Origin: Tessaracoccus bendigoensis DSM 12906
GTDB taxonomy: Bacteria > Actinomycetota > Actinomycetes > Propionibacteriales > Propionibacteriaceae
DNA: 44,221 bases
Assembly: GCF_900141915.1 (NCBI RefSeq)
Contig: NZ_FQZG01000029.1
Coordinates: 1 to 44,221, forward strand
Direction of reading: 5' to 3'
Below, one piece after another: positions 34,949-43,770 of this stretch (positions are counted from its first letter, which is position 1; each line of letters begins with the position of its first letter). The notes beneath the pieces are model-generated. The model had not been told where the DNA came from, did not search any database, and worked only from the letters and a program-made list of their open reading frames with translations. The position numbers and the translations under genes are program-made.

Positions 34949-35814
34949 CGTACAACAACACGCTCGACTCCTGGTACCAGGACTGCCCATGGCCCGTCCA
35001 GAAGGTTCTTGAATCCCCGTACCAGACGGTGTCGGGTTGGCTGCAGTTCGTGACGGGGGACCCGAACAAGGTCGCCGGCTACGGCCCCACCTACGAGGCG
35101 ATCGGCAGGGAGGTGGCAAACCTGTCAAGCGAGATCGACGCTGCATCGTCGGGGATGGGCCACTGGACCGGCGAGGCCAGGGTCGCCTACGACGCGAAGA
35201 TGACGACGCTGAAGCAGTCGCTCGAATCACTCGGCCCTGCCATCGCGCAGACGAGGGAGATTCTGACGGCCGCCGCCGAGACCAGCGTCGAGGCCGCCAA
35301 CATGATCCTCGACATTATCCGTTCGGTGATCGAGTTCCTGCTCACATCGCTGGCGATCTCCGCAGCCCTGGCCGCCTTCACCTTCGGGGCTTCGGCGCTG
35401 GCCTGGGTGGCGGCCAACCTGGCAAAGGGGGCGCACGCGCTGGCCAAGATCATGCAGGGCCTCACCAAGGTCGCCCAAGTGCTGCAGAAGATCGCGAGCG
35501 CCCTTGAGAAGATCGCAACGATCATGAAGAAGGTCGCCGAGATCCTGCGAGCGATAAAGGAGATTCTGCAAGCGCTCAAGGAGGCCAAGAAGGGGGCGAC
35601 CCTGATCGAGAAGGGCATCCTGACCGGCGCCACGGCCCTCGTGAGGACGCCGATCAAGCTGGTGGCCGACCAGGTGCTCGACGGAGTCTCGGGGGCGACC
35701 GGCATCCCCGGGTTGTCCATGCCTGGAGGTGTCGGTGAGGTGATCAACGCGGGCAGCGACGGGCTCGACGCCCTCGACGCGTCCGACCGGGCGGTCGAGG
35801 CAGCCAACCGCTGA
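34945..35814 (+). CDS. WXG100-like protein with hydrophobic segment and lysine heptad helix
   Basis: The 289-aa protein has a helix-turn-helix N-terminus with W74-T-G76 (GHWTGEARVAYDAKM), which fits the WXG100 fold. A hydrophobic region (about 120-165, probably two helices) follows. Residues 168-216 form a regular heptad series: K at 168, 175, 182, 189 and 196, each followed by I/V and A, with L or M at position 6 (KVAQVLQ, KIASALE, KIATIMK, KVAEILR). The tail is Gly/Asp-rich. The role is unknown: it could be a secreted pore-forming or effector protein, or the larger partner of the EspC-like product. No toxin domain or immunity gene is visible. Confidence 0.65.
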   Translation: MTYNNTLDSWYQDCPWPVQKVLESPYQTVSGWLQFVTGDPNKVAGYGPTYEAIGREVANLSSEIDAASSGMGHWTGEARVAYDAKMTTLKQSLESLGPAIAQTREILTAAAETSVEAANMILDIIRSVIEFLLTSLAISAALAAFTFGASALAWVAANLAKGAHALAKIMQGLTKVAQVLQKIASALEKIATIMKKVAEILRAIKEILQALKEAKKGATLIEKGILTGATALVRTPIKLVADQVLDGVSGATGIPGLSMPGGVGEVINAGSDGLDALDASDRAVEAANR

Positions 35815-35836
35815 CCGACTGCCCCGTTCCGGCGGG

Positions 35837-37189
35837 TCAGATGTTGGTGACCACCGGCGCGGCCTGGTAGGGGTTGGTGGTCAGCGTCCCGGTCTCGTCC
35901 AGGATCAGCGTCTCCAGGGCCGGGTCGCCCTTCGAGATCCGGCGCGCGGCCAGCGGCAACTCAGCCAGCGAATCGATGTGCCGCCGACGGGCGTCCTCGA
36001 GGGTTGCGCTGTACACGCGTTCTCCACCGGTGACGATCGGGATGAGCAGATCGCGGTCGTTGCCGTCGTTGGCCGGGGGAGCGCCCAGGCCGATGACCTC
36101 GGATTCGGCGCGACCGTCCTCACCGCGGCGCCGCATCGCGAACTTCCGGCCCCCCAACGTGTTCTTGCCCTTCGACCTCTTCCCCACCGAGATGAGCGCG
36201 GCGTCGGGTTCGTCGGAGGAGGCCCTTGCCACCAGCTTGTACACGAATCCGCAGGTCGGGTGCCCCGAGCCGGTGACCAGCGAGGTACCGACGCCGTAGC
36301 CGTCGACGGGGGCGCCCTGCAGCAGCGCGATCTGCCACTCGTCCAGGTCGGAGGTGACCATGATCCTGGTGTGGGTGGCGCCGAGGTCGTCGAGCAGGTC
36401 CCTGGCCTGGCGGGCCATGATCGCAAGGTCGCCGGAATCCAGCCGGATCGCGCCGAGCCGCCCGCCCGTCAACTCGATCCCCTTGCGGATCGCCGCCTCG
36501 ACGTCGTAGGTGTCGACCAGCAGCGTGGTGTCCTCCCCGAGCGAGTCGATCTGGGCGCTGAAGGCCTCCTCCTCGGTGTCGTGCAGCAGCGTGAACGAAT
36601 GGGCCGCGGTGCCGATCGTCGGGATGCCGTAGGTTCGCCCGGCCTCCAGGTTGGAAGTCGAAGCAAAGCCGGTGATGTAGGCGGCGCGGGCTGCGGCCAC
36701 CGCTGCCCATTCGCCGGCGCGCCGGGAACCCATCTCGGCGCAGCTCCGCTCCCCGGCCATGGCGGTCATGCGCGACCCTGCGGCGGCGATCGCCGAGTCG
36801 TGGTTGTAGATCGAAAGGAGCACCGTCTCCAGGATGCACGCCTCAGCGAACGTGCCTTCGACTGAAAGGACCGGCGAGCCGGGGAAGTAGACCTCGCCCT
36901 CCGGGTAGCCCCAGATGTCGCCCGTGAACCGGAAATCGGATAGCCAGTCGGCCAGGTTCTCCCGGATGATGCCACGCTCGAGGAGGAACCCGAGTTCGGC
37001 GTCGCCGAAGCGGAAGGCGTCGATGGCGTCGAGCGCTCGTCCGAGCCCGGCGACCACGCCGTACCTGCGGCCCTCGGGGAGGCGGCGCGTGAACAGGTCG
37101 AACAGGCTGCGACGGTTCGCCGTGCCCGCGTCCAGGGCGGCCTGCACCATGGTCAGCTCGTAGTGGTCGGTCAACAGGGCCGTGGTCAT
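35837..37189 (-). CDS. pncB: Nicotinate phosphoribosyltransferase
   Basis: The 450-aa enzyme makes nicotinate mononucleotide from nicotinate and PRPP (NAD salvage). Landmarks are TDHYELTMVQAALDAGTANR, FDLFTRRLPEGRRYGV, GTAAHSFTLLHDTEEEAFSA with the autophosphorylated His region, IRLDSGDLAIMARQARD and VDGYGVGTSLVTG. Leaderless at ATG 37189 behind TAGAGT. It is divergent from clpS, as in mycobacteria. Confidence 0.95.
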   Translation of the reverse strand: MTTALLTDHYELTMVQAALDAGTANRRSLFDLFTRRLPEGRRYGVVAGLGRALDAIDAFRFGDAELGFLLERGIIRENLADWLSDFRFTGDIWGYPEGEVYFPGSPVLSVEGTFAEACILETVLLSIYNHDSAIAAAGSRMTAMAGERSCAEMGSRRAGEWAAVAAARAAYITGFASTSNLEAGRTYGIPTIGTAAHSFTLLHDTEEEAFSAQIDSLGEDTTLLVDTYDVEAAIRKGIELTGGRLGAIRLDSGDLAIMARQARDLLDDLGATHTRIMVTSDLDEWQIALLQGAPVDGYGVGTSLVTGSGHPTCGFVYKLVARASSDEPDAALISVGKRSKGKNTLGGRKFAMRRRGEDGRAESEVIGLGAPPANDGNDRDLLIPIVTGGERVYSATLEDARRRHIDSLAELPLAARRISKGDPALETLILDETGTLTTNPYQAAPVVTNI

Positions 37190-37195
37190 GGACGC

Positions 37196-37263
37196 ACTCT
37201 ACTGGGCCGACCGGCAGCGGGTCCGCGCAATTTCCGGCACGGTTTGGCCCAACGCGGCAGAGT
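37196..37263. promoter_or_regulatory. Divergent pncB/clpS promoters
   Basis: TAGAGT on the minus strand (37196-37201) ends 6 nt before the pncB ATG. On the plus strand CAGAGT (37258-37263) ends 7 nt before the clpS ATG. There are 56 bp between the boxes. Confidence 0.5.
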
Positions 37264-37270
37264 AGGGGCC

Positions 37271-37564
37271 ATGAGCGCAATTCCGGCGGGAGGCACCGAG
37301 ACCGTAGAGGCCACGGCCGAGCAACCGTTGGCCGTCAACCCCTGGGTCACGATCGTGTGGGACGACCCCGTCAACCTGATGAGCTATGTCACCTATGTCT
37401 TCCAGGAGTACTTCAGATACCCGCGCGACAAGGCTGAAGACCTGATGCTGCGGGTTCACCACGAGGGCAAGGCGGTCGTGTCGGCCGGGAACCGTGAGGA
37501 GATGGAACGCGACGTGCTCGCGATGCAGAACTACAACCTGTGGGCCACCATGGAGAACTCGTGA
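37271..37564 (+). CDS. clpS: ATP-dependent Clp protease adaptor ClpS
   Basis: The 97-aa adaptor delivers N-degron substrates to ClpC/ClpA. The core matches: NPWVTIVWDDPVNLMSYVTY, FQEYFRYPRDKAEDLMLRVH with the EGK loop, and RDVLAMQNYNLWATME. The first 24 residues are an unstructured extension. ATG 37271 follows CAGAGT. The stop overlaps the DUF2017 start by 4 bp (GTGA). Confidence 0.95.
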   Translation: MSAIPAGGTETVEATAEQPLAVNPWVTIVWDDPVNLMSYVTYVFQEYFRYPRDKAEDLMLRVHHEGKAVVSAGNREEMERDVLAMQNYNLWATMENS

Positions 37565-38166
37565 CACTTGAACCTGACGACATCGTCTGGGCGTTCGACG
37601 GCAGGGTCGGGCGTGACGGCGGGCTGGGAGCGATGATCGGCTTCTACGTCTCCGGGCTGAGGGAACTGCTGCCGAGCGGCGTCGACTCAGATGACCCGTT
37701 CGAGCAGATCGTGGCCGAGCTCTCGGACGACCCCACGAACAGGATGCTTTCGAATCCACGCCTGTCGCGGCTCTTCCCTCCTGCGTTGGCCAACGAGACG
37801 CAGGCAGATGAGTTCTGGCGCGACTCGATCCACAACCAGACCAGGGCGCGGATCGCCGCCGCGGACGCCGTCATGGCCGACCTCGGGGCGTTCGACGGGT
37901 TCGTGCCGGTGCGGCTCTCCGTCGTCGACGACTGGGCAAGGACGCTCGGCGCGCTGCGGCTCTTCTGGTACGCAGAGGTCGCCGGGCCGGAGCGGCTGGC
38001 CGAACCCGAGGCGGAGGTCATCGAATCGAACCCTGGGCTCGCGGAACTGGTCGAGTGGCTCGGATACCTGCTGGAGGACCTTCTGGAGTCAAGGGGAATG
38101 TGTCTGGCGACGGGGCAGAGCCTCGACCCCGACCAGTTCACGGCCAGCGGCCGGGGTCTAGGATGA
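37561..38166 (+). CDS. DUF2017 family protein
   Basis: The 201-aa protein matches DUF2017, an actinobacterial family almost always next to clpS. It has PFEQIVAELSDDPTNRMLSN, RLFPPALANETQADEFWRDS, and a hydrophobic helix (ARTLGALRLFWYAEVAGP) near the end of the middle third. It is probably cytoplasmic with a role around Clp proteolysis; unproven. GTG 37561 overlaps the clpS stop. The murI promoter overlaps its last codons. Confidence 0.9.
   Translation: MTLEPDDIVWAFDGRVGRDGGLGAMIGFYVSGLRELLPSGVDSDDPFEQIVAELSDDPTNRMLSNPRLSRLFPPALANETQADEFWRDSIHNQTRARIAAADAVMADLGAFDGFVPVRLSVVDDWARTLGALRLFWYAEVAGPERLAEPEAEVIESNPGLAELVEWLGYLLEDLLESRGMCLATGQSLDPDQFTASGRGLG
38159..38164 (+). promoter_or_regulatory. 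-10 box TAGGAT of murI
   Basis: TAGGAT ends 8 nt before GTG 38173 and overlaps the DUF2017 stop codon. Confidence 0.5.
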
Positions 38167-38172
38167 GGGGCC

Positions 38173-39015
38173 GTGACTGAACTGCTGGATCGGCCGATCG
38201 GGGTTTTCGACTCCGGGTTCGGTGGCCTGACCGTGCTGCGCTCGCTGGTCGAGCAGCTTCCGAACGAGGATTTCCTCTACCTGGGTGACACCGCCCGCGC
38301 CCCGTACGGGCCGCGCGCCATCGCGGAGGTGCGCAAGTTCGCGCTTGAGGGGCTCGACTACCTGGTGGGCCGCGGCGTGAAGGCGCTGGTGATCGCCTGC
38401 AACTCGGCCTCCTCCGCGGTGCTGCGCGACGCCCGGGAACGCTACGACGTGCCCATCACCGAGGTCATCCTGCCCGCCGCCAGCCGCGCGGTCGCGGCCA
38501 CGCGCAACGGGCGGGTCGGCGTCGTCGCGACCGAGTCGACGGTCAACTCGCGCTCGTACGACGACGCGTTCGCGATCGCGCCCCGGATCACCCTCACCGC
38601 CAAGGCCTGCCCGCGGTTCGTCGAGTTCGTAGAGGCGGGCGTCACCGGTGGGGAGGAGCTGCTGCAGGTGGCCGAGGATTACCTGGAGCCGATCAAGAAG
38701 GCCAGGGCGGACACCCTCATCCTCGGCTGCACGCACTATCCGCTGCTCGCGGGCGTCATCGGGTATGTGCTCGGCAACAGCGTGACGCTGGTGTCGTCGG
38801 CCGAGGCGTGCGCGCAGTCGACCTATTCGCAGCTCACGCAGGCCGACTTGCTGCGCCACCAGCCGCGTGAGGCGACCCGCACGTTCCTGACCACCGGAGA
38901 TGCCACCGACTTCCGTGGCATCGGGCGCCGGCTGCTCGGAGGATTTGTAACCAACGCGACGACCGTCGTGATCGATGGAAAGGAGTCTGGCGATGTGCCG
39001 GAAAGTGACCTGTGA
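38173..39015 (+). CDS. murI: Glutamate racemase
   Basis: The 280-aa enzyme supplies D-glutamate for peptidoglycan. It has [16 protein letters not shown] (Asp13/Ser14 substrate loop), [12 protein letters not shown], the first catalytic Cys76 in VIACNSASS and the second, Cys186, in LGCTHYPLL. Length is standard. The 39-aa Cys-rich gene starts inside its last 23 bp in another frame. Confidence 0.95.
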   Translation: MTELLDRPIGVFDSGFGGLTVLRSLVEQLPNEDFLYLGDTARAPYGPRAIAEVRKFALEGLDYLVGRGVKALVIACNSASSAVLRDARERYDVPITEVILPAASRAVAATRNGRVGVVATESTVNSRSYDDAFAIAPRITLTAKACPRFVEFVEAGVTGGEELLQVAEDYLEPIKKARADTLILGCTHYPLLAGVIGYVLGNSVTLVSSAEACAQSTYSQLTQADLLRHQPREATRTFLTTGDATDFRGIGRRLLGGFVTNATTVVIDGKESGDVPESDL

Positions 39016-39112
39016 CAAGTGCGGGAAGCACACCTGGGCCGGCTGCGGGGAGCATATCGAGGAGGCACTGGCTGGGGTGCCGGCGGCGGAGCGGTGCAAC
39101 TGCCCGCGCTGA
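38993..39112 (+). CDS. 39-residue cysteine-rich small protein
   Basis: An ATG at 38993 with AAGGAG about 8 nt upstream opens a 39-codon frame that ends at TGA 39110-39112. The product, [20 protein letters not shown] followed by a short helix ([17 protein letters not shown]) and PR, has six Cys arranged as C2, C7-x2-C10, C18, C35-x-C37. Zinc-ribbon-type metal binding is likely. I recognise this as a short hypothetical family seen widely in bacteria; function unknown. It overlaps murI by 23 bp. Its stop is 5 bp before the rph promoter box. Confidence 0.78.
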   Translation: MCRKVTCDKCGKHTWAGCGEHIEEALAGVPAAERCNCPR

Positions 39113-39117
39113 ACGGG

Positions 39118-39123
39118 TAGCTT
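39118..39123 (+). promoter_or_regulatory. -10 box TAGCTT of rph
   Basis: TAGCTT ends 7 nt before ATG 39131 but only 1 nt before the in-frame ATG 39125. The promoter thus decides for 39131 as the rph start. Confidence 0.5.
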
Positions 39124-39130
39124 TATGGCC

Positions 39131-39856
39131 ATGACTTCGACCCGCATCGACGGACGCCAACCAGATCAGCTTCGCGAGGTGCGGATCACCCGCAACTGGC
39201 TCGACCACGCAGAGGGATCGGTGCTGGTCGAGTTCGGCCGCACCCGCGTCCTGGTCGCCGCCTCCGTCACGACGGGGGTGCCCCGTTGGCGAACCGGGTC
39301 CGGCCTCGGCTGGGTCACCGCCGAATACGCGATGCTGCCGCGCGCCACGCACACCCGCTCCGACCGTGAATCCATCAAAGGCAGGGTCGGTGGGCGCACC
39401 CACGAGATCAGCCGGTTGATCGGACGCTCGCTGCGCGCCGTGATCGACTACAAGGCGCTGGGTGAGAACACGATCGTGCTCGACTGCGATGTGCTCCAGG
39501 CCGACGGCGGCACCCGCACCGCGGCCATCACCGGGGCTTACGTGGCGCTGGCCGACGCCGTCGAGCATCTGCGTGGGCTCGGTGCCTTGGCGGGCGAACC
39601 GCTGAAGGATTCGGTGGCCGCGGTGTCGGTCGGGTTCAACAGCGCAGGGGTGGCGCTGCTCGACCTGCAGTACGAGGAGGATTCAGCGGCCGAGACCGAC
39701 CTGAACGTCGTCATGACGGGCTCAGGCACATTCGTCGAGGTGCAGGGCACCGCGGAGGGGGCCCCGTTCTCCCGGGACGAACTCGGTGCGCTGCTCGACC
39801 TCGGCACGCTCGGCTGCGCCGAACTCACCCGCATCCAGCGGGAGGCGCTGGCATGA
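39131..39856 (+). CDS. rph: Ribonuclease PH
   Basis: The 241-aa phosphorolytic 3'-5' exoribonuclease trims tRNA 3' ends. The N-terminal family pattern ([20 protein letters not shown]), [60 protein letters not shown] and [20 protein letters not shown] (phosphate-binding and metal Asp) are all present. Length fits. ATG 39853 of rdgB overlaps the stop. Confidence 0.96.
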   Translation: MTSTRIDGRQPDQLREVRITRNWLDHAEGSVLVEFGRTRVLVAASVTTGVPRWRTGSGLGWVTAEYAMLPRATHTRSDRESIKGRVGGRTHEISRLIGRSLRAVIDYKALGENTIVLDCDVLQADGGTRTAAITGAYVALADAVEHLRGLGALAGEPLKDSVAAVSVGFNSAGVALLDLQYEEDSAAETDLNVVMTGSGTFVEVQGTAEGAPFSRDELGALLDLGTLGCAELTRIQREALA

Positions 39857-40464
39857 GGCTGCCCGCGCAGGTGGTCCTGGCCACCAACAACCCGAAGAAG
39901 CTCACCGAACTGCGCCGCATGGTGCAGGCCGCGGGGCTGCACGTCGAGGTGCTGGGCCTCGCCGACTTCCCGCGCTATCCGGAGCCGGAGGAGACCGAGC
40001 GCACCTTCGAGGGCAACGCGATCCTGAAGGCCTCGGCCGCGGCTCGCGAGACCGGGCTGGTCGCCGTCGCCGACGATTCGGGGCTTGAGGTCGACGAGCT
40101 CAACGCCATGCCCGGCGTCAGGTCGTCGAGGTGGTCCGGGCCGGCCTGTGACGACGATGAGAACAACGCGCTGCTCCTCGCGCAACTCGACGGGGTGCCG
40201 AGGCAGCGCCGTCGGGCGCGGTTCGTGTGTGCGTTGGCGATGGTCACGCCCGACGGTGAGCGGCGCGTCTGGCACGGCTACATGCCTGGCCACATCACGG
40301 ACGCGGCCCCGGCCGGTGAGAACGGTTTCGGCTACGACCCGCTGTTCGTGCCGTCCGGGCTACAGGTGACCTCCGCGGAGCTGACCCCCGCCGAGAAGGA
40401 CTCGATCTCGCACCGTGGCAACGCGGTTCGCGCCTTCATCGAGTACCTCGGGGGCCTCGGGTGA
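39853..40464 (+). CDS. rdgB: RdgB/HAM1-family XTP/dITP diphosphatase
   Basis: The 203-aa enzyme hydrolyses ITP, dITP and XTP to monophosphates, keeping deaminated purines out of nucleic acids. It has [60 protein letters not shown] and [14 protein letters not shown], then [10 protein letters not shown]. It is coupled at both ends, with 4-bp overlaps with rph and thyA. Confidence 0.95.
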   Translation: MRLPAQVVLATNNPKKLTELRRMVQAAGLHVEVLGLADFPRYPEPEETERTFEGNAILKASAAARETGLVAVADDSGLEVDELNAMPGVRSSRWSGPACDDDENNALLLAQLDGVPRQRRRARFVCALAMVTPDGERRVWHGYMPGHITDAAPAGENGFGYDPLFVPSGLQVTSAELTPAEKDSISHRGNAVRAFIEYLGGLG

Positions 40465-41273
40465 GGCAGTACACCGACCTGCTGCGCCACATCATGGACG
40501 ACGGCCTCGACCGTCCTGACCGCACCGGTACCGGCACGCGATCGGTGTTCGGGCACCAGATGCGCTTCGACCTGCGCGCCGGGTTCCCGCTGCTGACCAC
40601 CAAGAAGGTGCACACCCGCTCGGTGTTCGGCGAGTTGCTGTGGTTCCTGCGCGGCGACACGAACGTCGGCTGGCTGCACGAAAACGGCATCACGATCTGG
40701 GACGAATGGGCCGATGCGGACGGCAACCTCGGGCCGATCTACGGCCACCAGTGGCGCTCATGGCCCACCCCGGACGGTCGCCACATCGACCAGATCGCGC
40801 GCGTGATCGACTCGCTGCGCACCAACCCGGACTCCCGCCGTCACATCGTCTCGGCGTGGAACGTGGCCGAGGTCGACGACATGGCGCTGCCGCCGTGCCA
40901 CACCATGTTCCAGTTCTACGTCGCCCACGCCACCGACGGCGGGCCGGGGGTCCTCAGCTGCCAGCTGTACCAGCGCTCGGCCGACGTGTTCCTCGGGGTG
41001 CCGTTCAACATCGCCTCCTATGCGTTGCTCACCCACCTGGTCGCCCAGGTGACCGGGCTGCGGGTCGGGGAGTTCGTCCACACCCTCGGGGATGCGCACA
41101 TCTACTCCAACCACTTCGACCAGGTCGCGTTGCAGCTCGGCCGGGAGCCCCGGCCGCTCCCGACGTTGCGGCTGAACCCGGCTGTCACCACGATCGACGG
41201 CTTCGAGCTCGGCGACATCGAGGTGGTGGGCTACGACCCGCACCCCGTGATCAAGGCGCCCATCGCCGTCTGA
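40461..41273 (+). CDS. thyA: Thymidylate synthase
   Basis: The 270-aa ThyA converts dUMP to dTMP using methylene-THF. Motifs are [20 protein letters not shown], the catalytic Cys146 in [33 protein letters not shown] and [18 protein letters not shown]. The start is GTG 40461, sharing 4 bp with the rdgB stop; the family N-terminus M-R-Q-Y-x-D-L-L starts there. dfrA follows, as is common because ThyA produces dihydrofolate. Confidence 0.97.
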   Translation: MRQYTDLLRHIMDDGLDRPDRTGTGTRSVFGHQMRFDLRAGFPLLTTKKVHTRSVFGELLWFLRGDTNVGWLHENGITIWDEWADADGNLGPIYGHQWRSWPTPDGRHIDQIARVIDSLRTNPDSRRHIVSAWNVAEVDDMALPPCHTMFQFYVAHATDGGPGVLSCQLYQRSADVFLGVPFNIASYALLTHLVAQVTGLRVGEFVHTLGDAHIYSNHFDQVALQLGREPRPLPTLRLNPAVTTIDGFELGDIEVVGYDPHPVIKAPIAV

Positions 41274-41317
41274 GGCTGGGCGGCATCGGTAGAGGATCAA
41301 AGACTTTGGAGGAACGC

Positions 41318-41806
41318 ATGCGGATAGTCGCGATCGCGGCGGTCGCCGACAACGGGGTGATCGGCTCGGGCGACGACATGCTCTGGCACATCCCCGAGGA
41401 TTTCAGGCGCTTCAAGCGGGTCACCACCGGCAACACCATCATCTTCGGGCGACGCACCCAGGAGCAGATCGGGCTGCTGCCGAACCGGCGCATCATCGTC
41501 GTCACTCGGGACCCCGATTGGGGGCAGGACGGTGTCGAGGTCGCCCACTCGATCGAGGAGGCTCTCGACCTGGCCGCGCAGACCCCTGAGAAGGTGTGTT
41601 TCGTCGGGGGCGGGGCCGAGATCTACCGCGCCGCCTGGCCGTACCTGACCGAGCTCGACCTCACGAGCGTCCACGAGTCGCCCGACGGGGCGGCGACCTT
41701 CCCGCTCGTCACGGCCCAGGAATGGACCGAGATCTCCCGCGAGCCCCACGGTCGCTTCGATTTCGTGCAGTACCGACCGACCCCGAAGAACCACCCGGAC
41801 GCCTGA
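41318..41806 (+). CDS. dfrA: Dihydrofolate reductase
   Basis: The 162-aa enzyme regenerates tetrahydrofolate used by ThyA. It shows VAIAAVADNGVIGSGDDMLW, HIPEDFRRFKRVT with the catalytic acid (Asp28), NTIIFGRRTQEQIG and the GG motif FVGGGAEIYRAAWPYL. ATG 41318 has GGAGGAA about 5 nt upstream, one of the few strong Shine-Dalgarno sites in this block. It lies 44 bp after thyA. Confidence 0.94.
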   Translation: MRIVAIAAVADNGVIGSGDDMLWHIPEDFRRFKRVTTGNTIIFGRRTQEQIGLLPNRRIIVVTRDPDWGQDGVEVAHSIEEALDLAAQTPEKVCFVGGGAEIYRAAWPYLTELDLTSVHESPDGAATFPLVTAQEWTEISREPHGRFDFVQYRPTPKNHPDA

Positions 41807-41815
41807 TCAATCGGC

Positions 41816-43147
41816 GTGGCCAGACGAATCCTGCACCTGGACCTCGACGCGTTCTTCGCGGCCGTCGAGCAGCGCGACAAGCCCTCGCTGCGCGGCAAGG
41901 CGGTCGTGGTCGGCGGGGCGGGGCCGCGCGGCGTCGTCGCCACCGCCTCCTACGAGGCCCGCCGCTTCGGCGTCAAGTCCGCGATGTCAGGCGCGGAGGC
42001 CAGACGCAGGGCCCCCACCGCGGCCTTCCTCGGTGGCCGGTTCCCCGCCTACCGAGAGTCGTCTCGGATCGTCATGGGCCTGCTGCGGGAGGTCTCACCA
42101 CTGGTGGAGCCGCTCAGCTTCGATGAGGCGTTCGTTGACCTGTCGGGGAGCGACTGGGGCGACGACCTTGCGGGGAGGGTCGCCTGGCTCCGAGCCGAGC
42201 TGACCCGTCGCACGGAAGGGCTGACGGCGTCGGTCGGCGTCGGCTCGTCCAAGTTCCTCGCGAAGCTGGCCAGCGAGGCGGCCAAACCCGACGGCGCCAG
42301 GATCCTCGCGCCCGGCGACGAGCTCGGGTTCATCGCACCCCTGCCGGTGCGCGCCATCCCCGGCGTCGGGCCTGCGACCGAGCAGCGATTGATCACCATC
42401 GGGCTTTACACGGTGGAGGACCTGCGTGGGGCCGACCGGGCCGAACTGGTCCGGGAGCTGGGGACGGCAGCCGGGGAGTCGCTGGCGGCGCTCGCGTGGG
42501 GAAGGGATGAACGCCCCGTGGAGGCGCTGCGGGACCCGAAGTCGATCTCGACGGAGGACACGTTCGCCGTCGACCTGACCGACCGCTCCCAGTTGGAGGC
42601 GCTGCTGCGTCGCGACGCGGCCCAGGTGGTCGACCGCCTCCACAAGGCGTCCCTCTTCGCCCGGACGGTGACGATCAAGGTCCGGTTCGCCGACTTCACC
42701 ACCCGCAGCGTCGCCCGTAGCTTGGGTGGGGCAACGGACGGGCTCGACGACATCACCTCGGCCGGTTTGGCGATGTTCGACGAGATCGACATCAGGCAGG
42801 GCGTCCGCCTGCTCGGCATCGGGGTGACGAACTTCAGCACCTCGGCGCAGGAGAAGCTGTTCGGGGAGGAACCTCCGGTCGCCGACGAGCGGGTCGCGGG
42901 GCCGGGGGAGGAGGTCGTGTTGAGTGGGGTGCGTGGACGGGGCGACTACCATCCGGGCGCCGACGTGGAGCATGCGGAGCTGGGCCGCGGTTGGGTGTGG
43001 GGATCGGGGCTCGGGAGGGTCACCGTCCGCTTCGAGACCCGTGGCACCGGCCCAGGGCCGATCAGGACGTTCGCCGTCGACGACGAGGCGCTGCGCCCCG
43101 TCGACATCGACCCGTTACCGATGGCATTGCGGGATGACGACGCGTAA
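41816..43147 (+). CDS. dinB: DNA polymerase IV
   Basis: The 443-aa Y-family translesion polymerase carries Asp9 (ILHLDLDAFFAAVEQRD) and the SFDEAFVDLS motif (Asp103, Glu104) for metal binding. The little finger and thumb follow (SVGVGSSKFLAKLASEAAKP, IPGVGPATEQRLITIGLYTV). A C-terminal extension (about residues 390-435, DVEHAELGRGWVWGSGLGRV) forms a small beta domain found in many actinobacterial DinB. There is no clear C-terminal clamp-binding pentapeptide (QxxLF), although QEKLFGEE near 345 is close. The start is GTG 41816. Confidence 0.93.
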   Translation: MARRILHLDLDAFFAAVEQRDKPSLRGKAVVVGGAGPRGVVATASYEARRFGVKSAMSGAEARRRAPTAAFLGGRFPAYRESSRIVMGLLREVSPLVEPLSFDEAFVDLSGSDWGDDLAGRVAWLRAELTRRTEGLTASVGVGSSKFLAKLASEAAKPDGARILAPGDELGFIAPLPVRAIPGVGPATEQRLITIGLYTVEDLRGADRAELVRELGTAAGESLAALAWGRDERPVEALRDPKSISTEDTFAVDLTDRSQLEALLRRDAAQVVDRLHKASLFARTVTIKVRFADFTTRSVARSLGGATDGLDDITSAGLAMFDEIDIRQGVRLLGIGVTNFSTSAQEKLFGEEPPVADERVAGPGEEVVLSGVRGRGDYHPGADVEHAELGRGWVWGSGLGRVTVRFETRGTGPGPIRTFAVDDEALRPVDIDPLPMALRDDDA

Positions 43148-43150
43148 CGT
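43145..43150 (+). promoter_or_regulatory. -10 box TAACGT of thpR
   Basis: TAACGT begins on the dinB stop codon (TAA) and ends 7 nt before ATG 43158. Confidence 0.5.
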
Positions 43151-43157
43151 TGCCTGC

Positions 43158-43709
43158 ATGGGTGCCAGGATGTTCACCGCGGTGCTGCCGCCAGCCGATG
43201 TCGTCTCCGAGTTGGACGCGTTGCTCGAGCCTCGCCGCGACGCCGACCCTGGGCTGCGCTGGTCGCGCCCGGAGGGCTGGCACGTCACGACTTCCTTCAT
43301 GTCCGATGTCCCGTCGAGGGCCGTCGACGCGTTGGTGGAGTATCTGGGGGAGGTGGCCGCCAAGGCCGCCCCGTTCCCCATCCGGCTGGAGGGTGGGGTC
43401 GCCTTCCCCGACGCGGCCCAGGCGAAGGTGCTGGGGCTTGGCATCAGCGACGGCAACGGTGAGCTGGCCCGCCTGTCCGCTGGGGCCCGAAGTGCGGCGA
43501 GCCGGGCGGGGGCCGCGGCCGATGGTGCTAGGTTCGTCGGGCACCTGACGTTGGCACGAAGCAGGAAGGGAGTGCAGGCGACCAGGTGGATTGGGGTCCT
43601 CGACTCGTTTTCGGGGTGGTCGTGGCAGGCGGCTGAGTTGTGTCTGGTGGAGTCGCTTCGGATGGGAAGGCACTACGAGGTCATCGAGCGGTTCTCGTTG
43701 GGCTCCTGA
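43158..43709 (+). CDS. thpR: RNA 2',3'-cyclic phosphodiesterase (2H family)
   Basis: The 183-aa protein has the two H-x-T motifs of the 2H phosphoesterase/2'-5' RNA ligase family: H42-V-T in GWHVTTSFMSDV and H129-L-T in VGHLTLARSRKG, each at the expected place. The N-terminus MGARMFTAVLPPADVVSEL and the C-terminal LCLVESLRMGRHYEVIERF complete the fold. It opens 2',3'-cyclic phosphates in RNA; the cellular role is unclear. It is the last gene before the repeat array. Confidence 0.9.
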   Translation: MGARMFTAVLPPADVVSELDALLEPRRDADPGLRWSRPEGWHVTTSFMSDVPSRAVDALVEYLGEVAAKAAPFPIRLEGGVAFPDAAQAKVLGLGISDGNGELARLSAGARSAASRAGAAADGARFVGHLTLARSRKGVQATRWIGVLDSFSGWSWQAAELCLVESLRMGRHYEVIERFSLGS

Positions 43710-43770
43710 CCCGTCGGTTGGGCGGGTCGTTGGACGGTGGTCGGCTGTCTTGGACGTCCTCGCTCGGGCG
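43710..43770. other. Gene-free spacer between thpR and the repeat array
   Basis: This stretch has no recognisable gene, promoter or hairpin. Together with the array (43771-44221) it makes about 510 bases without a credible coding region. Confidence 0.5.

Noticed and set aside
35815-35836. Terminator between the WXG-type gene and pncB
   Set aside because: Only a 5-bp TGACC/GGTCA pairing with a long unpaired middle can be drawn; too weak to call.
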